64,000 bases of DNA. It comes from Streptomyces sp. V3I7 (GTDB lineage Bacteria > Actinomycetota > Actinomycetes > Streptomycetales > Streptomycetaceae). The notes under the pieces are model-generated. The model ran no database searches, had not been told where the DNA came from, and saw only the letters and a list, made by a program, of their open reading frames with translations. The stretch is from the NCBI RefSeq assembly GCF_030817495.1, contig NZ_JAUSZK010000001.1, positions 5,621,001-5,685,000 of the forward strand, written 5' to 3'. Every line of letters starts with the position of its first letter. Position 1 is the first letter of the stretch. The position numbers were made by a program, and so were the translations under genes. Positions 47,701-56,523 of the stretch are shown here, in pieces.

Positions 47701-48489
47701 CGCGCCGTCGTAGGTGTGGAACTCGTCCAGGACGACGTAGGTCAGCCCGCCGTCCTGCCAGAGCGGAACGTCCGGGATGCGCTGGAGGAGGAGGTCCAGC
47801 ATCTTGTAGTTGGTGAGCAGCAGGTCCGGCGGGTTGGCACGGATCGCCTCACGGTCGGTGATCAGGCGGCTGTCCGGGGACAGTTGGGTGGGGGTGATGG
47901 TGCTTGCGCCGGACTCACGGGCGTAGGAACCGGGGGCGTTCTCGTCCTCGTCGTGCGGGGGGCGATTACCGGAGGCGCCGCCGATGTAGATGCCGGCGGT
48001 GACGGAGGAGAGGGCGGCGTTCTTGGCGAGGAGTTCGTCGATGCGGCGGGCCTGGTCGTCGGCCAGCGCGTTCATCGGGTAGAGGAGAAGCGCCTTGACG
48101 CCCTTCACCCCGGCGGCGCGGGCGCGGGCGCAGTGATCCAGGATCGGGATGAGGAACGACTCGGTCTTACCGGAGCCGGTGCCCGTCGTGACGATCGTTG
48201 GTTCGGGGGCGTGGCCCGACTTACTGGACAGCCGCTGCCAGGCGGTTGCCTGATGGGTGTAGGGGCGGAAGCCGGTGGGCCACCAGTCAAGGGCCTTCTG
48301 CCAGCCGGGGGGCGCGTCTCGGAAGGGCGTGCGCACGCGGAGGTACGGGCCACGGAAAAGCCGGCTCTCCGGCCGCTCAAGGAACGCCTCAAGCTCCTCG
48401 CGGACGTCGTCGTCGGCGAGCGCGAAGCTCGTCGTCAGGTACGCGGCCAGGGCACGGCGGAGATCCTCGGCGGCCAGGGAGGGAAGCAT
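41770..48489 (-). CDS. Giant DEAD/DEAH helicase-DUF1998 protein with C-terminal nuclease-like region
   Basis: A 2239-aa protein. Helicase domain 1 has Walker A TTGTGSGKTES (about 101-111), DEFH in place of DEAD (about 256) and SATLGG; a long insert separates it from domain 2 with TPTLELGIDIGDL (about 1126) and QRIGRAGR (about 1153). Cys pairs (CDSC, CPECGY/CPRCE, CLEC) suggest zinc sites. The DUF1998 signature is HDSMPGGTGYLEHLAD with CPCG/CHRCL (about 1690-1730). The C-terminus has IAIFLDGYAFH with a nearby KREALRAEGTQVWQFT (about 1870-1905), reminiscent of Vsr-like nuclease folds, and a second RIAVFLDADEH (about 2200). It combines roles that DISARM splits between DrmA and DrmB. It is 9 nt downstream of the methyltransferase gene. 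Confidence 0.85.
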   Translation of the reverse strand: MLPSLAAEDLRRALAAYLTTSFALADDDVREELEAFLERPESRLFRGPYLRVRTPFRDAPPGWQKALDWWPTGFRPYTHQATAWQRLSSKSGHAPEPTIVTTGTGSGKTESFLIPILDHCARARAAGVKGVKALLLYPMNALADDQARRIDELLAKNAALSSVTAGIYIGGASGNRPPHDEDENAPGSYARESGASTITPTQLSPDSRLITDREAIRANPPDLLLTNYKMLDLLLQRIPDVPLWQDGGLTYVVLDEFHTYDGAQGTDVAMLLRRLGAATGKAEPGRPLGTITPVATSATLGGGTGAASGTGEASGHPSPDATPTTDGPQKSDRELLLEFAEKVFGTPFPDAALIGEDRQTPGEFVAEPDFLLPVPSPTALAAVPDPLNDPSAIHRLAELIVGMDFADPIQLGEKLRQHNLIRALLDVAGDTPITVPEIAREFAKRGGGAAWDEAARTDIDLVATGLARLLALVSTARVPDPRRANGLAPFLRVEAQLWVREVRRVIRAATPTPHFRWFDDDGPTGDTRPNPANLAIYPSAEVDSTADADPDDGGTPHLTPDSPVPFVRPVGPAYRAHLPAVYCRHCGRSGWAALSTDLEWQQLKTKPLEIYRASAQGNRAVRWMIRARPGEHTPVFLHAEEAELRTVPSNDTVPVITVAGPIPANAGDKCPSCDLTDGMRFLGAGTATLASVTTTQLFSDRGLTDDERKLLVFTDSVQDATHRAAFIANRSFGFTFRGLLAEQLKPGAPVAVHDLATDAAEAVVTAAEKGERSKLASIVPPDLRDNPEIRTLLSGDGFSDAGAYMLQDRMVFQTLMEFGLRSRLGRTVELTRTAAAEVHLPDAVTVAALLREAHQRLPGQITLPTDDADYVVYLRGLLERMRLRGALFHPWLKEYIAQAGARRWPIWGGRPTGMPAFPRGLAAPTFPVLGRLGTSDFDSLNRDNTWFADWGHRTLGCERREARALAEQAMKLLAQREVLATYPADGGSTVFALRPRTIMVHSLATDPSSPDVADGNEGTEGSGVNDYGVRCDSCTWRQTVPPGRREAWLGTPCLRFQCGGRFTTDDRDYSDDYYRRLYTVDRPGDVLTAEHTGALSRARREEVEQAFKHRPSPFDPNVLTCTPTLELGIDIGDLSAVLLASLPPAPANYAQRIGRAGRSTGNSLTVTFVPRGARNQYYLHAPEQMLAGRIIPPDCYLDASEILRSQYLAFLLDRAADRSLWRGTMMPEEPMPHRIGALFTRGLAEDGWFRRFLDVAHARHADLADSFIQLFPGMSPEAEQGLRQFAQLELEQTVGQAATAWRKRLEALRSRSRQIGRAFDALSTASGDRERDEQRRQLYAERRSVSRRRDALVGENSINAMVRLGLLPNYTLHDDATLLDATLWWKDADGEFQDQLTEYGRGSRMGLLELAPGNTFHTDGYKYIVNGLDLGAGEGDTAYAKWRLCPECGYVATAESGLDLTACPRCEAVQIADPGALHTVLVPERVTARERREDARLTDERDERERRRFNDVTLVDIDPDQPQGLRAWKRVGELPFGVEFARVATIRTLNLGPAAAAGPEHQIAGDDVQVPGFETCLECGAVRGVHPQAWDRAAERIGTRHAYWCSHKDDGIAAETASMQKLVLAHELTTQALRILLPVSTMELQTRLVSFKAALLLGITKHFGGAPDHLRVVPATMPGGTRELRRRFLVLHDSMPGGTGYLEHLADATVLHRVLTLAQTALRDCPCGKENLRTPCHRCLLPHVSSSEHPFASLRVARELLDEILTGWDTERVDTLSGVRIDQLAESELEKQFVRTLVDWGSRRPESGSVTPRAGERGMEYELRFTRPDGSITRWLFQDHVRQLNSAPSEPDYLLTRIDGPSTRIAIFLDGYAFHASTGINRIADDAAKREALRAEGTQVWQFTHMDVMAWKAAVEGTADDREVRTPAEPLLGEGALRTARQIHQTLTGGPRPDDTLDPVLRNPIETLLAVLADPDAEKWSRKAAALISGFAGSGAARQPVDRRSVGERLPDVLAGDTLPAPDNPAAADAIAMDVRTLGGLRVIGLLDRRPEPATGQPGMSAWSAFTVLDDRDEAVAEAGHRARWADWLRWSNLLQLLTGDRGSALPRSFHQIAMSTAGQLDPHAVALLTGALPTTTGLPEQLPEPWAEAVEWASSQAEELLFALCREARTRHFDAPEVGFELDDRVQKQAELAWPDARIAVFLDADEHRDAAFEAAGWHVVYAETVDVAELAERLENV

Positions 48490-48498
48490 GGCGGGGTG

Positions 48499-51400
48499 CT
48501 ACCTGCTTTCCGGGGCGGGGTTGGAAGTGGTGGTGGACTCGGCGGGCGCGGGCGTGGCGAGGGGGTGCTCGGCGAGGTAGGCGGCGTAGTCGCCGTACTC
48601 GCCGGCGTGGAGGCGTGCGGTGAAGTCGGCGTGGGCGCGGGTCATTTCGGCCTCGCGGTTCGGCTTGACCCAGCCATCGGGGATGGCGGGGGCGGGGTCG
48701 CCTGCGCGGGCCGCCTTGGCCCAGGCCTTGACGAAGGCGGTCTCTTCAGGGGTCTGGCGGATGCCGACGTTGTGGGTCGCCGCGCCGATCTTGTGACCGT
48801 CGGGGGCGAAGAACATTTCCCACTCGTACTTGCGCAGTACGGCGAACTGGGAGCGGTACATCGCGCAGAGCTGCTCGGCGGTGAGCCCGAGCATGACGGC
48901 GACGAGGGCGTCGATCTCGACAAGGGCCATGCGCCGGTCGTACTCCGTGCGGAGGGGTGTCGCCATTGACCAGATTGGTTCGATGGCCTGGATCTGCGGT
49001 CGGGAGGATTCGGGGTCGGTCCAGCGGTCAGTGCGCCAGGCGGGCTCGAAGAGTTCGTCCCAGAGGGGGGCGTAGTCACGGGTGAGGCAGTTCAGGCGAA
49101 GAGCGCGAAAAAGGAGCGGGGTCGTGAGGGGGTGCTCGAGAGGCGCGGGAAACTGCGAGACCAATTCAATCTGAATGTCCGCTTTCCCAGAAACCTTTAC
49201 CAGGTAGTCGAGGGGCAATCCTACCCAGAGCCCGCCAAGTACGGCAGTATCTCGATTTGTAGCGAGCGACAAAGTATGGACAGTGTGAACGTGCGTCGGC
49301 CCAGGCGCGAGCAGTGCGGCGTGAAACCCTCGCTCCAACGGCGGGGCCGTCATTCTCCGCCAAGCAATCCGAAAGAATTGAGTGGCCCTCCCCTCCCCCC
49401 ACACCTGTTGAGCGGAACGGAATTCGCCAGCTGAGCACGCCCGCGAATAGTTTGTGCGGGGAAGGACGGATTCAGGCAGCTCCTCTAGCCGCCAAGGCGT
49501 ATAGTCGCCATTGCCTCGCACGACCTCCTTCGCTTGCTTGGCGAATGGTGTAGCTACTGTGAAGTGCGGCCCCTGAAGGACGACATCAGACCACGACCGG
49601 GGCACCTCGGTCTTCCATTCGATAATCTCATCCCTTTTGGCCCCCTTTTCATGAAGGCCGGATGTCCATGAAAAATTAAAATCTCCAAGTCGCTGCGGAA
49701 AGCCAGAGAGAACTCGAAGCGCCTCATTGTCACTGCTGGTAAGAGGCCTCAACATCCGGGCCTGCAGGGCGGGCGTGCCCTTCTCGTCAACAAGCGAAGC
49801 CCAGTCAGCCAGGACTGATCTAGTCACCTCCACGACGCGTTCAGCGTGAGCTCGGAGATCCCACCCACCATGTTCATGCTGAAGCCCAGGAGGTTCGCCG
49901 ATTCCAGAGTGAACCAGGGAGGCATCGGCCGTATCTGGATGGAAAATCGAACTCAGGTTAAGGAACTTGGGATCTCGCGGGGGGCCGTAGATGTGTATCC
50001 CGTAGACATTGATATGATCAATTTCGGAAAACAGTTGAGCTTCATTCCTGAATTGAAAATGACGCCGAATTCTTCTGTAGGTATTCTCGCGAAACGAGCC
50101 ACCGTTAGAGTCCGTGAAATGGGATTCCGGATGAATCAATCCGGCTGTGCCGGAAAATCCGAGATTGCGCCATGTTCGGAGCATGAAGTTCCTGTAGATG
50201 TTTGTCTGCATCCCTGCAAGTTCGGGGTTTTCCACCGTCGAACCAAGGTGCGCATTTGTGCCAGCCCAAGAGTTCAAGTCCGACAGGTAGCCTTGCAGTG
50301 CTGAACGCTCGGCGAGGACCGCATTGCGCCGAGCGGTTTTAGTTCCCTCTGGCGTTTTAGCGAGCAATCCAAACCATGGGTCAAATTCGGCAAGTGCCAG
50401 ATCGTCATCCCATGTCGGCCGGTGCCATGGCGGATTACCAACTTGCAAATTGAATCCACCGCGCTCAAAGACATGCGCGAACTCCAGATTCCAGTGGAAG
50501 AACCCCTCCCGTCGGGAGATCGCGTCCACCTCACTCAGCCATGGGAACCGCACCATCACCGATGGCAGGTCAACGCACTGGCTCAAGACCCGGTCGAAGT
50601 CATCATCCATCGCCAACTTGTCGAATTCGCCGGTGTCGGCGAACAATCCGAACTCGTCGTCCAGTCCCGCTGCCTGGCCGCCGACTCGGCTGGACTGCCT
50701 CGCCTTCGCCTTGGCTGCCGGGACGCCCAGCACTGCTTCGCAGAACGCCAGCCACTCCTCCATGCTGGGCGGCGTCGGAGTGTCGGGCTGCCCCACCGGC
50801 CAGAACCACAGGGCGCACCAAGCATCCATGACCAGCTTCAGTCGGCCGCGCGGCGAGCCCGGCTCGTTCAGGGCGCTCTCGATCTGCTCGCGCGTTACAT
50901 CACCGGACGCCTTCTCCAATGGCTGGTCGGGGTCGACCTCCCACACGTCGATCTGGCGCCGCACCTCCCGCTCGCTCACGATCAGGCGGCGCCGGGTCAG
51001 CTCCCACAGGCGCTCGACTCGCGTCGCCAGCGCCAGCAGTCGCTTCCCTTGAGCGGCCGACGGTGTCGCCGTGACGGCCGTACGCCACTTCGCCAGAGCG
51101 TCGCGCTCGTCCTTCGCAAGCTCCTTGGCCTGCTTGGCGTCGGCAACGGCGCCCCACCCCTTGGCCGGCAGCAGGAAGTGGTGGATCTCCTTGCCCGCCT
51201 GGAACTGACCTTCTTCAGCCCCCGCCCGCAGCGGCCGATCCGTCGGGACCGTCGTCAGCCACGCCTTCCGCTTCAGCGTATCCGCCGCATACACGGCCCG
51301 ACGCGCGCCGATCAGCGAGTTGCCGCGCCGCAGATGCAGGCCGAACCAGGGGGCCTTCAAACCCTCATGCATCGAGTTGAGCCACAGCGAGACCTCCGCC

Positions 51401-53430
51401 AGCTCCACCGCCGTCTGGTTGAGGTCGACCCCGTAACAGTTGTGCAGCGCCAGATACGCCTTGACCTTCTGCAACTCCGCCTCGTACCGGTCCGGAGGCA
51501 GTTGCTCGCCGCCGAGCTCCGCCATCCTGCGCTTCAGGTACTCCGCCGCCAGCTGGTTGATGGCCTCGTTGAGGAACGCACCCGAGCCCAGAGCGGGTTC
51601 ACACACCGTCAGGTCCAGGATCGCCCGCGCTGGCGTCGTGGTGCCGTCCTGGTCCAGCAGTTCCGCCAGCGCATGCTTGACCGTGCTGCGGGTCAGCACC
51701 TCCGGCGTGTAGTACGACGCCGACCGCTGCCGCTCCCGACCGGACAGGCGGTAGACGAACGTGCCCTTCTTGTGTTCGACCCGCTTAAAAACGCCCGTCA
51801 GCTCATCCCGCCGCTTGACGAAGACTTCCTCGTCGTAGTTGTCGGCGTCCTTGAAAGGCACGACCCAGGTGCCGCTCAGCCCGTCCGAGTCCGGCTTGGC
51901 GACCTCGTACAGGTCGTCCCACGCGAAGAAACCGGTGTAGGACATCAGGCCCTCGTACACCGCCCCCAGCTGGTTGATGCCGAGCTGCGCGTACGAGATG
52001 AAGCCCTTGCCCGTGCCGCCTCCGGCCTTGCCGCGCCCGCTGCGCCGCCCTTGCGTGAGCATCAGCAGGTTGAGTACGCGCCACAGCACCTTGTTGCGCA
52101 GCCGCGTATCGATCCGCTCGCCCTCGACCGTCACCGAGCCGATCAGCGGGGTCGCGTCGGCCTTAAACAGGTCGCTGCGCAGTGCCTCAAAGCGCAGGCC
52201 GTCCGCGTCGAGGACGGTCACCTTGTCCTCGGACGGTGCCTCGTCCTTGCCCAGGGGGCGATGTCCTTGGTCGACCAGGCGGAACAGCAGGTCCAGCGAC
52301 TCGGCGAAGTGGAAGCGGTCCTGGGCCTCCTCCGGGAGGTCGTAGGAGACCAGTTCGCCGAGCCGGGCGAGGCCGTAGCCGTCCTGGTAGGCGTCGTCCT
52401 TGCTGGGGAGGATGCCGAGTTCCGGCCGGGCTTCCGCATAGAGCAGGAACAGGATCCGGTACAGGTAGCGCAGCGACTCGCGGGTGAGCCGGCTTGCCAG
52501 GTCGGCGGGGTCGCCCAGTTCCGCCGGGTCGGCGCCGCCGTCCTTGAGCCGGTCCAGGATCTCCTGGGCGATGAGCTCGACGGACTGCCGCAGCCCTTCC
52601 CGTAGCTCCTTCGAGACGCCCACCGCGTGCTTGCGGCCCTTGTCGACCAGGTTGTCCAGATACCCGGCGACGCCGCCCTCCGTCAGCAGCGACTCCGCGC
52701 CGAACAGCGCGGCCACCGCCTCCAGTTCCTCGCCGTCTGCGCTGAGGTTGCGGTCCAGGGCCTCGTCGACGCTCACCGCGAGGAACCGGCCCTCGTGCCA
52801 GGCCGTGCGGTCGGCGAGCAGTACTACGCCGCCCGCGAGCAGCAGGACATAGCGGGGGGCGTAGCCCTCCTCGCAGCCGAAGAGGAAGGTGACGGCGTCG
52901 GCCGCACCCGTGATGAGCTGCTTGCCGTCGAGCTGGATGGGGTCGAGAAGCTGCGCGCCGCCGTCCTCGACGTCCGCGAGGACGAGTTCGCCGTCCACTT
53001 CCCAGGTGACGTCCAGGGCGACGAGTTCCAGGCCACCGGGGCCCGTGACGGCGAGCGCCACCGGCACCGATCGTTCCTTGTCACCCTGCATCACGCCGAA
53101 GTCGCCCCGGCGCAGCCGATTATGGGTCGATTCCTGGGCGTCGTCCTCGACAGTGGCGTCGTCCGGCGCTACATACGCCAGGGCCGCCAGCAAGCGGTCG
53201 TTGAGCTCCCGTACCTCGGGGCCGTCGAAGGTCTTGTCCTCGGTGATGTGGACCTTTGCCGTGAAGTAGTCACGGCGCAGGCCCTTCACGCCCGACCGGG
53301 ACGACGGCGCGCCAGCGCGGTCGGCGGCGGTCCAACGCTTGCGCAGCTCCGTGAGGTCCTTGGCAAACAGCTCGGCGAGGTAGTGGGCGGAGATGTATTC
53401 ACCGCGGTTGGTGATCGCTTCGAATGCCAC
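48499..53430 (-). CDS. Eco57I/DrmMI-like DNA adenine methyltransferase
   Basis: A 1643-aa protein. SAM-binding motif I is TVCEPALGSGAFLNEA (about 608-622) and catalytic motif IV is GNPPW (about 1000), the N6-adenine type. The first 500 residues are of the kind found in Eco57I-type or DISARM methyltransferases that protect host DNA or combine protection and cleavage. Residues about 985-1430 (DNA about 49140-50475) should hold the target-recognition domain and are visibly AT-richer than the flanks, which suggests a swapped specificity segment. Gaps of 4 and 9 nt join it to the SNF2 and giant helicase genes. No PD-ExK nuclease motif was identified with confidence. Confidence 0.88.
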   Translation of the reverse strand: MAFEAITNRGEYISAHYLAELFAKDLTELRKRWTAADRAGAPSSRSGVKGLRRDYFTAKVHITEDKTFDGPEVRELNDRLLAALAYVAPDDATVEDDAQESTHNRLRRGDFGVMQGDKERSVPVALAVTGPGGLELVALDVTWEVDGELVLADVEDGGAQLLDPIQLDGKQLITGAADAVTFLFGCEEGYAPRYVLLLAGGVVLLADRTAWHEGRFLAVSVDEALDRNLSADGEELEAVAALFGAESLLTEGGVAGYLDNLVDKGRKHAVGVSKELREGLRQSVELIAQEILDRLKDGGADPAELGDPADLASRLTRESLRYLYRILFLLYAEARPELGILPSKDDAYQDGYGLARLGELVSYDLPEEAQDRFHFAESLDLLFRLVDQGHRPLGKDEAPSEDKVTVLDADGLRFEALRSDLFKADATPLIGSVTVEGERIDTRLRNKVLWRVLNLLMLTQGRRSGRGKAGGGTGKGFISYAQLGINQLGAVYEGLMSYTGFFAWDDLYEVAKPDSDGLSGTWVVPFKDADNYDEEVFVKRRDELTGVFKRVEHKKGTFVYRLSGRERQRSASYYTPEVLTRSTVKHALAELLDQDGTTTPARAILDLTVCEPALGSGAFLNEAINQLAAEYLKRRMAELGGEQLPPDRYEAELQKVKAYLALHNCYGVDLNQTAVELAEVSLWLNSMHEGLKAPWFGLHLRRGNSLIGARRAVYAADTLKRKAWLTTVPTDRPLRAGAEEGQFQAGKEIHHFLLPAKGWGAVADAKQAKELAKDERDALAKWRTAVTATPSAAQGKRLLALATRVERLWELTRRRLIVSEREVRRQIDVWEVDPDQPLEKASGDVTREQIESALNEPGSPRGRLKLVMDAWCALWFWPVGQPDTPTPPSMEEWLAFCEAVLGVPAAKAKARQSSRVGGQAAGLDDEFGLFADTGEFDKLAMDDDFDRVLSQCVDLPSVMVRFPWLSEVDAISRREGFFHWNLEFAHVFERGGFNLQVGNPPWHRPTWDDDLALAEFDPWFGLLAKTPEGTKTARRNAVLAERSALQGYLSDLNSWAGTNAHLGSTVENPELAGMQTNIYRNFMLRTWRNLGFSGTAGLIHPESHFTDSNGGSFRENTYRRIRRHFQFRNEAQLFSEIDHINVYGIHIYGPPRDPKFLNLSSIFHPDTADASLVHSGIGEPPGLQHEHGGWDLRAHAERVVEVTRSVLADWASLVDEKGTPALQARMLRPLTSSDNEALRVLSGFPQRLGDFNFSWTSGLHEKGAKRDEIIEWKTEVPRSWSDVVLQGPHFTVATPFAKQAKEVVRGNGDYTPWRLEELPESVLPRTNYSRACSAGEFRSAQQVWGEGRATQFFRIAWRRMTAPPLERGFHAALLAPGPTHVHTVHTLSLATNRDTAVLGGLWVGLPLDYLVKVSGKADIQIELVSQFPAPLEHPLTTPLLFRALRLNCLTRDYAPLWDELFEPAWRTDRWTDPESSRPQIQAIEPIWSMATPLRTEYDRRMALVEIDALVAVMLGLTAEQLCAMYRSQFAVLRKYEWEMFFAPDGHKIGAATHNVGIRQTPEETAFVKAWAKAARAGDPAPAIPDGWVKPNREAEMTRAHADFTARLHAGEYGDYAAYLAEHPLATPAPAESTTTSNPAPESR

Positions 53431-53434
53431 GGTG

Positions 53435-56400
53435 TCACTCGCCCCTCTGCTGCTGAATTACCTTGCCGCCAGCGGACGCGGGTGGCGCCAGGACTCCGAT
53501 CACGCGCACCATCGCCTCACCCTGGGTGGCCAGCTGCTCAATGAGCTGCTCGACCTCCACTGCGGTCTTCCGCACGCGTGTCTCCTCGTGCTTCCGCCGG
53601 ATGCCGCTGAAGCTGAGCTGCTCAAACGTCGACAGGCTGGCCTTCCGCCAGGCCTCCAACCGCTGCTCGTACTCGACGAGTTGCTCCACCAGCGGGGTTT
53701 CCTGCTCGTTGCGCAGTGCGGCGATGTGGTCGCGGCTCGCCCGTACCGCCGCCGGGACCAGCGCCTGCAGGGCTGCTTTGTCCCCGGCGAAGGGGCGGTT
53801 GAGCATCTTCGGCTTGACCCCGGCCCGTTTTAGTACACCCACCAAATCATCGTCGAAGACTGGTGTGCCGCTCGCCAAGCCCGTCACACACGTCCAAGCC
53901 AGGACGGTCGGGTGGCCCTTGGCGTTGGAGTACATCGCCTGAGTGAGGAAGACGGGCTCAGTGACGTCCGCCGTGATGATCGGAGCGCGGTCGCGGCTCT
54001 GGTCCAAGCCGTTCCGGCGGTCCTGCGTGAGCCTGACCAGGACCTTGTCGGTGAGCCATTCCACCACCGGGTGCTGGTCCGTGAGGTAGCTGACGTCCGG
54101 CCAACCGGACGTCTCGGCGCGCTCCTGCTTGGTGATCGCGCCCTTGGCGCGGTTGCCGCTGCGTTCGCGGGCCCGGTCCAGCCGGTCCTGGCCGAACTGC
54201 TTGTCGAAGGTGACGCGGAGCTGGTCCAGGACCTGCCGCTCGTCTAGGTAGGACTTGGGGAGGACCAGAAGGCGGCGCTGGAGTTCGCGGTCCGGGGTGA
54301 AGACCATCATCTTGGGATGGTCCTCGTTCCAGTGCTTGCCGATGCGCTGCTCCGGGTTCTCGTACACCTCCTCCAGGGCCTCTTCGACGAACGCGCGGGT
54401 GGACGCGAACAGCTGGGGCACCTGGTAGCCCGGTGAGTCGGCCTCCGGTGTGTGGTCGGCCAGGAACGCCTCGAAGGGGTCCAGCGGGACGGACGGCACG
54501 ACCGTTTCGAACGGTTCCTCCTGCGCCAGGAGGCGCTCCATGATGGCGTTCGTCTCCGCTTCCTCGTCGCGCAGTCCGAGGATGGAGGCGGCCTCGCCGA
54601 GGGTGCGGTGGACCTCGTCCTCGCGCTGCAGCAGGCGCGCAGACACCGCTCGGTCGGCCGAGGGGTGGTCCGGGTCCTCGTCGTCCGTGAGCAGCAGCAG
54701 TGCGCGGATCTCCGGGGAGTGCTGTTGGCCGTAGCGGTCGATACGGCCGTTGCGCTGCTCGATCGTGATCAGGGACCAGGGCAGGTCGTAGTGGATCATC
54801 TGGTGGCACTGGCGGTGCAGGTTGACGCCCTCGGCGGCGATGTCGCCGGTGAGCAGGACCCTCAGGTCGCTGCTCGCCAGACCGAAGTCCTTGACGGTGC
54901 GCTGCTGTTCGTCGTCGGAGAGGCCGCCGTGGAGCTGGCGGACGGCGCCGCCGGTCTTCCCCTTGCTCGGGGCGAAACCGAGGGCCGACGGCAGGGTGTC
55001 CTGCAGTATCTGCAGCGTGGCGCGGCGCTCGGAGAAGATGACGACGCGGGTGTCGGACCCGGGGCCGACCTTGATCTCCTCCTTGAGGACCTTCACCAGC
55101 TGGTGGAACTTGGCGGCGTCGTCGATGTCTATGGCCTCGGCGATGGTGCCGAGGTTGACCAGTGCGTCGCGCTCGGCCTGGCGCTCCTGAGGGTGGGGAC
55201 TCCGGTCGATGGACTCGATCCGGTTGTCGACGGTCTCGACCAGCGCGGAGTGCGAGGAGAGGAAGGACTTCAGCAGGGTGTACGGGAACAGGCGCGCTCC
55301 CTTGCCCGAGACGGGGGCCGTGCGGCCGTCCTTCGGGTTGATCCAGACGTCGTACAGCTCCTCGAAGACGCGCTGCTCGGCAGGGGTCGCCGTGCAGTCG
55401 ATGGCGACCGGCGGCTTGCGGGTGGCCCACATGTGGCCGATCTCGGCGGAGACGTCGGGGGACATCTTGTGGCGCCGGATATAGAGGTGCTGGAGCTGGG
55501 TCTCGTCGTAGTCGCTGGTGTTGGGGATGGCGGTCGGGTCGAGGAGGCTCAGCAACTCGCCGAAGGACTCCCGCTGGCCGTTGTGCGGTGTGGCGCTGGC
55601 CAGGATCATGGCGTCGGTCTTCGGCGCGAGCAGCTGTGCGAGGCGGTTGTTCTTCGTGCCGGTGTTGATGAGCTTGTGCGACTCGTCGATGACGACGGCG
55701 TCCCAGGTGACCTGCATGAGGTGGCTGCGCCAGCGGTCGGAGCGCAGGGTGTCGATCGAGATGATCGCGCGCTTGTAATAAGAGAAGGGGTTGCGGCCGG
55801 CCGGGATGTCGTTCTTGATCCGCTCGATTCCGGCCGAGTCCAGACGTACCACCGGGATCGCGAAGCGCGTCCACAGCTCGTGCTGGAACTGCTCCAGGAT
55901 GTGCTTCGGCGTCACCACCAGGATGCGCTCGCCGCGCCCGCGCCTGATCAGTTCGGACAGCAGCAGTCCGACCTCGAGGGTCTTGCCGAGGCCGACCGCG
56001 TCCGCGATCAGCAGTCGGGGGCGGAGGGCGCGCAGAGCGGCCTTGGCGGGCTCGCGCTGGTAGGCGAGGTCGTCGACGAGGTGGGTGCCTACGGTGGCGA
56101 GGCGCTGCTCGGACAGTGGCAGCGGGGTCTTGCGGATCAGCGCGTCGATGAACAGGCGCGAGCGGCGGCATTCGGGCGAGTCATCGGGGACGAGTTCGGT
56201 GTCCTCGGGGCGCAGCGGGGTGACCTGGTCGAGGCCGTCGTGAGCGAAGAAGACCGCGCGCTGGTCGCGGACCAGTGGCGAGATGCCCCGCACGTCCAGG
56301 CGGGTGCCGTCCTTGGCGGTTTCGGCGACCTCCACGACCAGCCAGTCCTCGTCGCGGGCGCGGACCTGCATCCCGGGGGCGAACCGGATGCCGCTGGACG

Positions 56401-56446
56401 CATCGCCCGGAACGTTGTCTGACGCGCTGTCGGCGACGGTGGCCAT
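53435..56446 (-). CDS. SNF2-type helicase, DrmD-like (DISARM)
   Basis: A 1003-aa SWI2/SNF2 ATPase. The N-terminal small beta domain (about 18-75) is followed by the helicase core: ADAVGLGKTLEVGLLLSELI (Walker A, about 150), VVIDESHKLI (motif II, about 255), ILASATPHNG (III) and, in the second lobe, GDIAAEGVNLHRQC and TIEQRNGRIDRYGQ (VI, about 565). The C-terminus is helical (YEQRLEAWRKASLS). The DLAYQREPAKAALRALRPRL entry is typical of DrmD-like proteins. ATG 56446 has GAAGGAGA upstream; a longer reading into the kinase gene has no ribosome site. It lies 77 nt after the kinase and 4 nt before the methyltransferase. Confidence 0.88.
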   Translation of the reverse strand: MATVADSASDNVPGDASSGIRFAPGMQVRARDEDWLVVEVAETAKDGTRLDVRGISPLVRDQRAVFFAHDGLDQVTPLRPEDTELVPDDSPECRRSRLFIDALIRKTPLPLSEQRLATVGTHLVDDLAYQREPAKAALRALRPRLLIADAVGLGKTLEVGLLLSELIRRGRGERILVVTPKHILEQFQHELWTRFAIPVVRLDSAGIERIKNDIPAGRNPFSYYKRAIISIDTLRSDRWRSHLMQVTWDAVVIDESHKLINTGTKNNRLAQLLAPKTDAMILASATPHNGQRESFGELLSLLDPTAIPNTSDYDETQLQHLYIRRHKMSPDVSAEIGHMWATRKPPVAIDCTATPAEQRVFEELYDVWINPKDGRTAPVSGKGARLFPYTLLKSFLSSHSALVETVDNRIESIDRSPHPQERQAERDALVNLGTIAEAIDIDDAAKFHQLVKVLKEEIKVGPGSDTRVVIFSERRATLQILQDTLPSALGFAPSKGKTGGAVRQLHGGLSDDEQQRTVKDFGLASSDLRVLLTGDIAAEGVNLHRQCHQMIHYDLPWSLITIEQRNGRIDRYGQQHSPEIRALLLLTDDEDPDHPSADRAVSARLLQREDEVHRTLGEAASILGLRDEEAETNAIMERLLAQEEPFETVVPSVPLDPFEAFLADHTPEADSPGYQVPQLFASTRAFVEEALEEVYENPEQRIGKHWNEDHPKMMVFTPDRELQRRLLVLPKSYLDERQVLDQLRVTFDKQFGQDRLDRARERSGNRAKGAITKQERAETSGWPDVSYLTDQHPVVEWLTDKVLVRLTQDRRNGLDQSRDRAPIITADVTEPVFLTQAMYSNAKGHPTVLAWTCVTGLASGTPVFDDDLVGVLKRAGVKPKMLNRPFAGDKAALQALVPAAVRASRDHIAALRNEQETPLVEQLVEYEQRLEAWRKASLSTFEQLSFSGIRRKHEETRVRKTAVEVEQLIEQLATQGEAMVRVIGVLAPPASAGGKVIQQQRGE

Positions 56447-56523
56447 CGGCGGGTCTCCTTCGATTGCTGCTCTGCTGCCGCGTTGTTCGGCGCTGTGGGT
56501 TGGCGGGTGCGGTGGGGGAGGGC

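Noticed and set aside
50265..50278. GTTCAAGTCC matching the T-arm of tRNA-Leu, as a possible right attachment site
   Set aside because: Only 10 bases match, it lies inside the methyltransferase coding frame, and the acceptor-stem sequence is absent.
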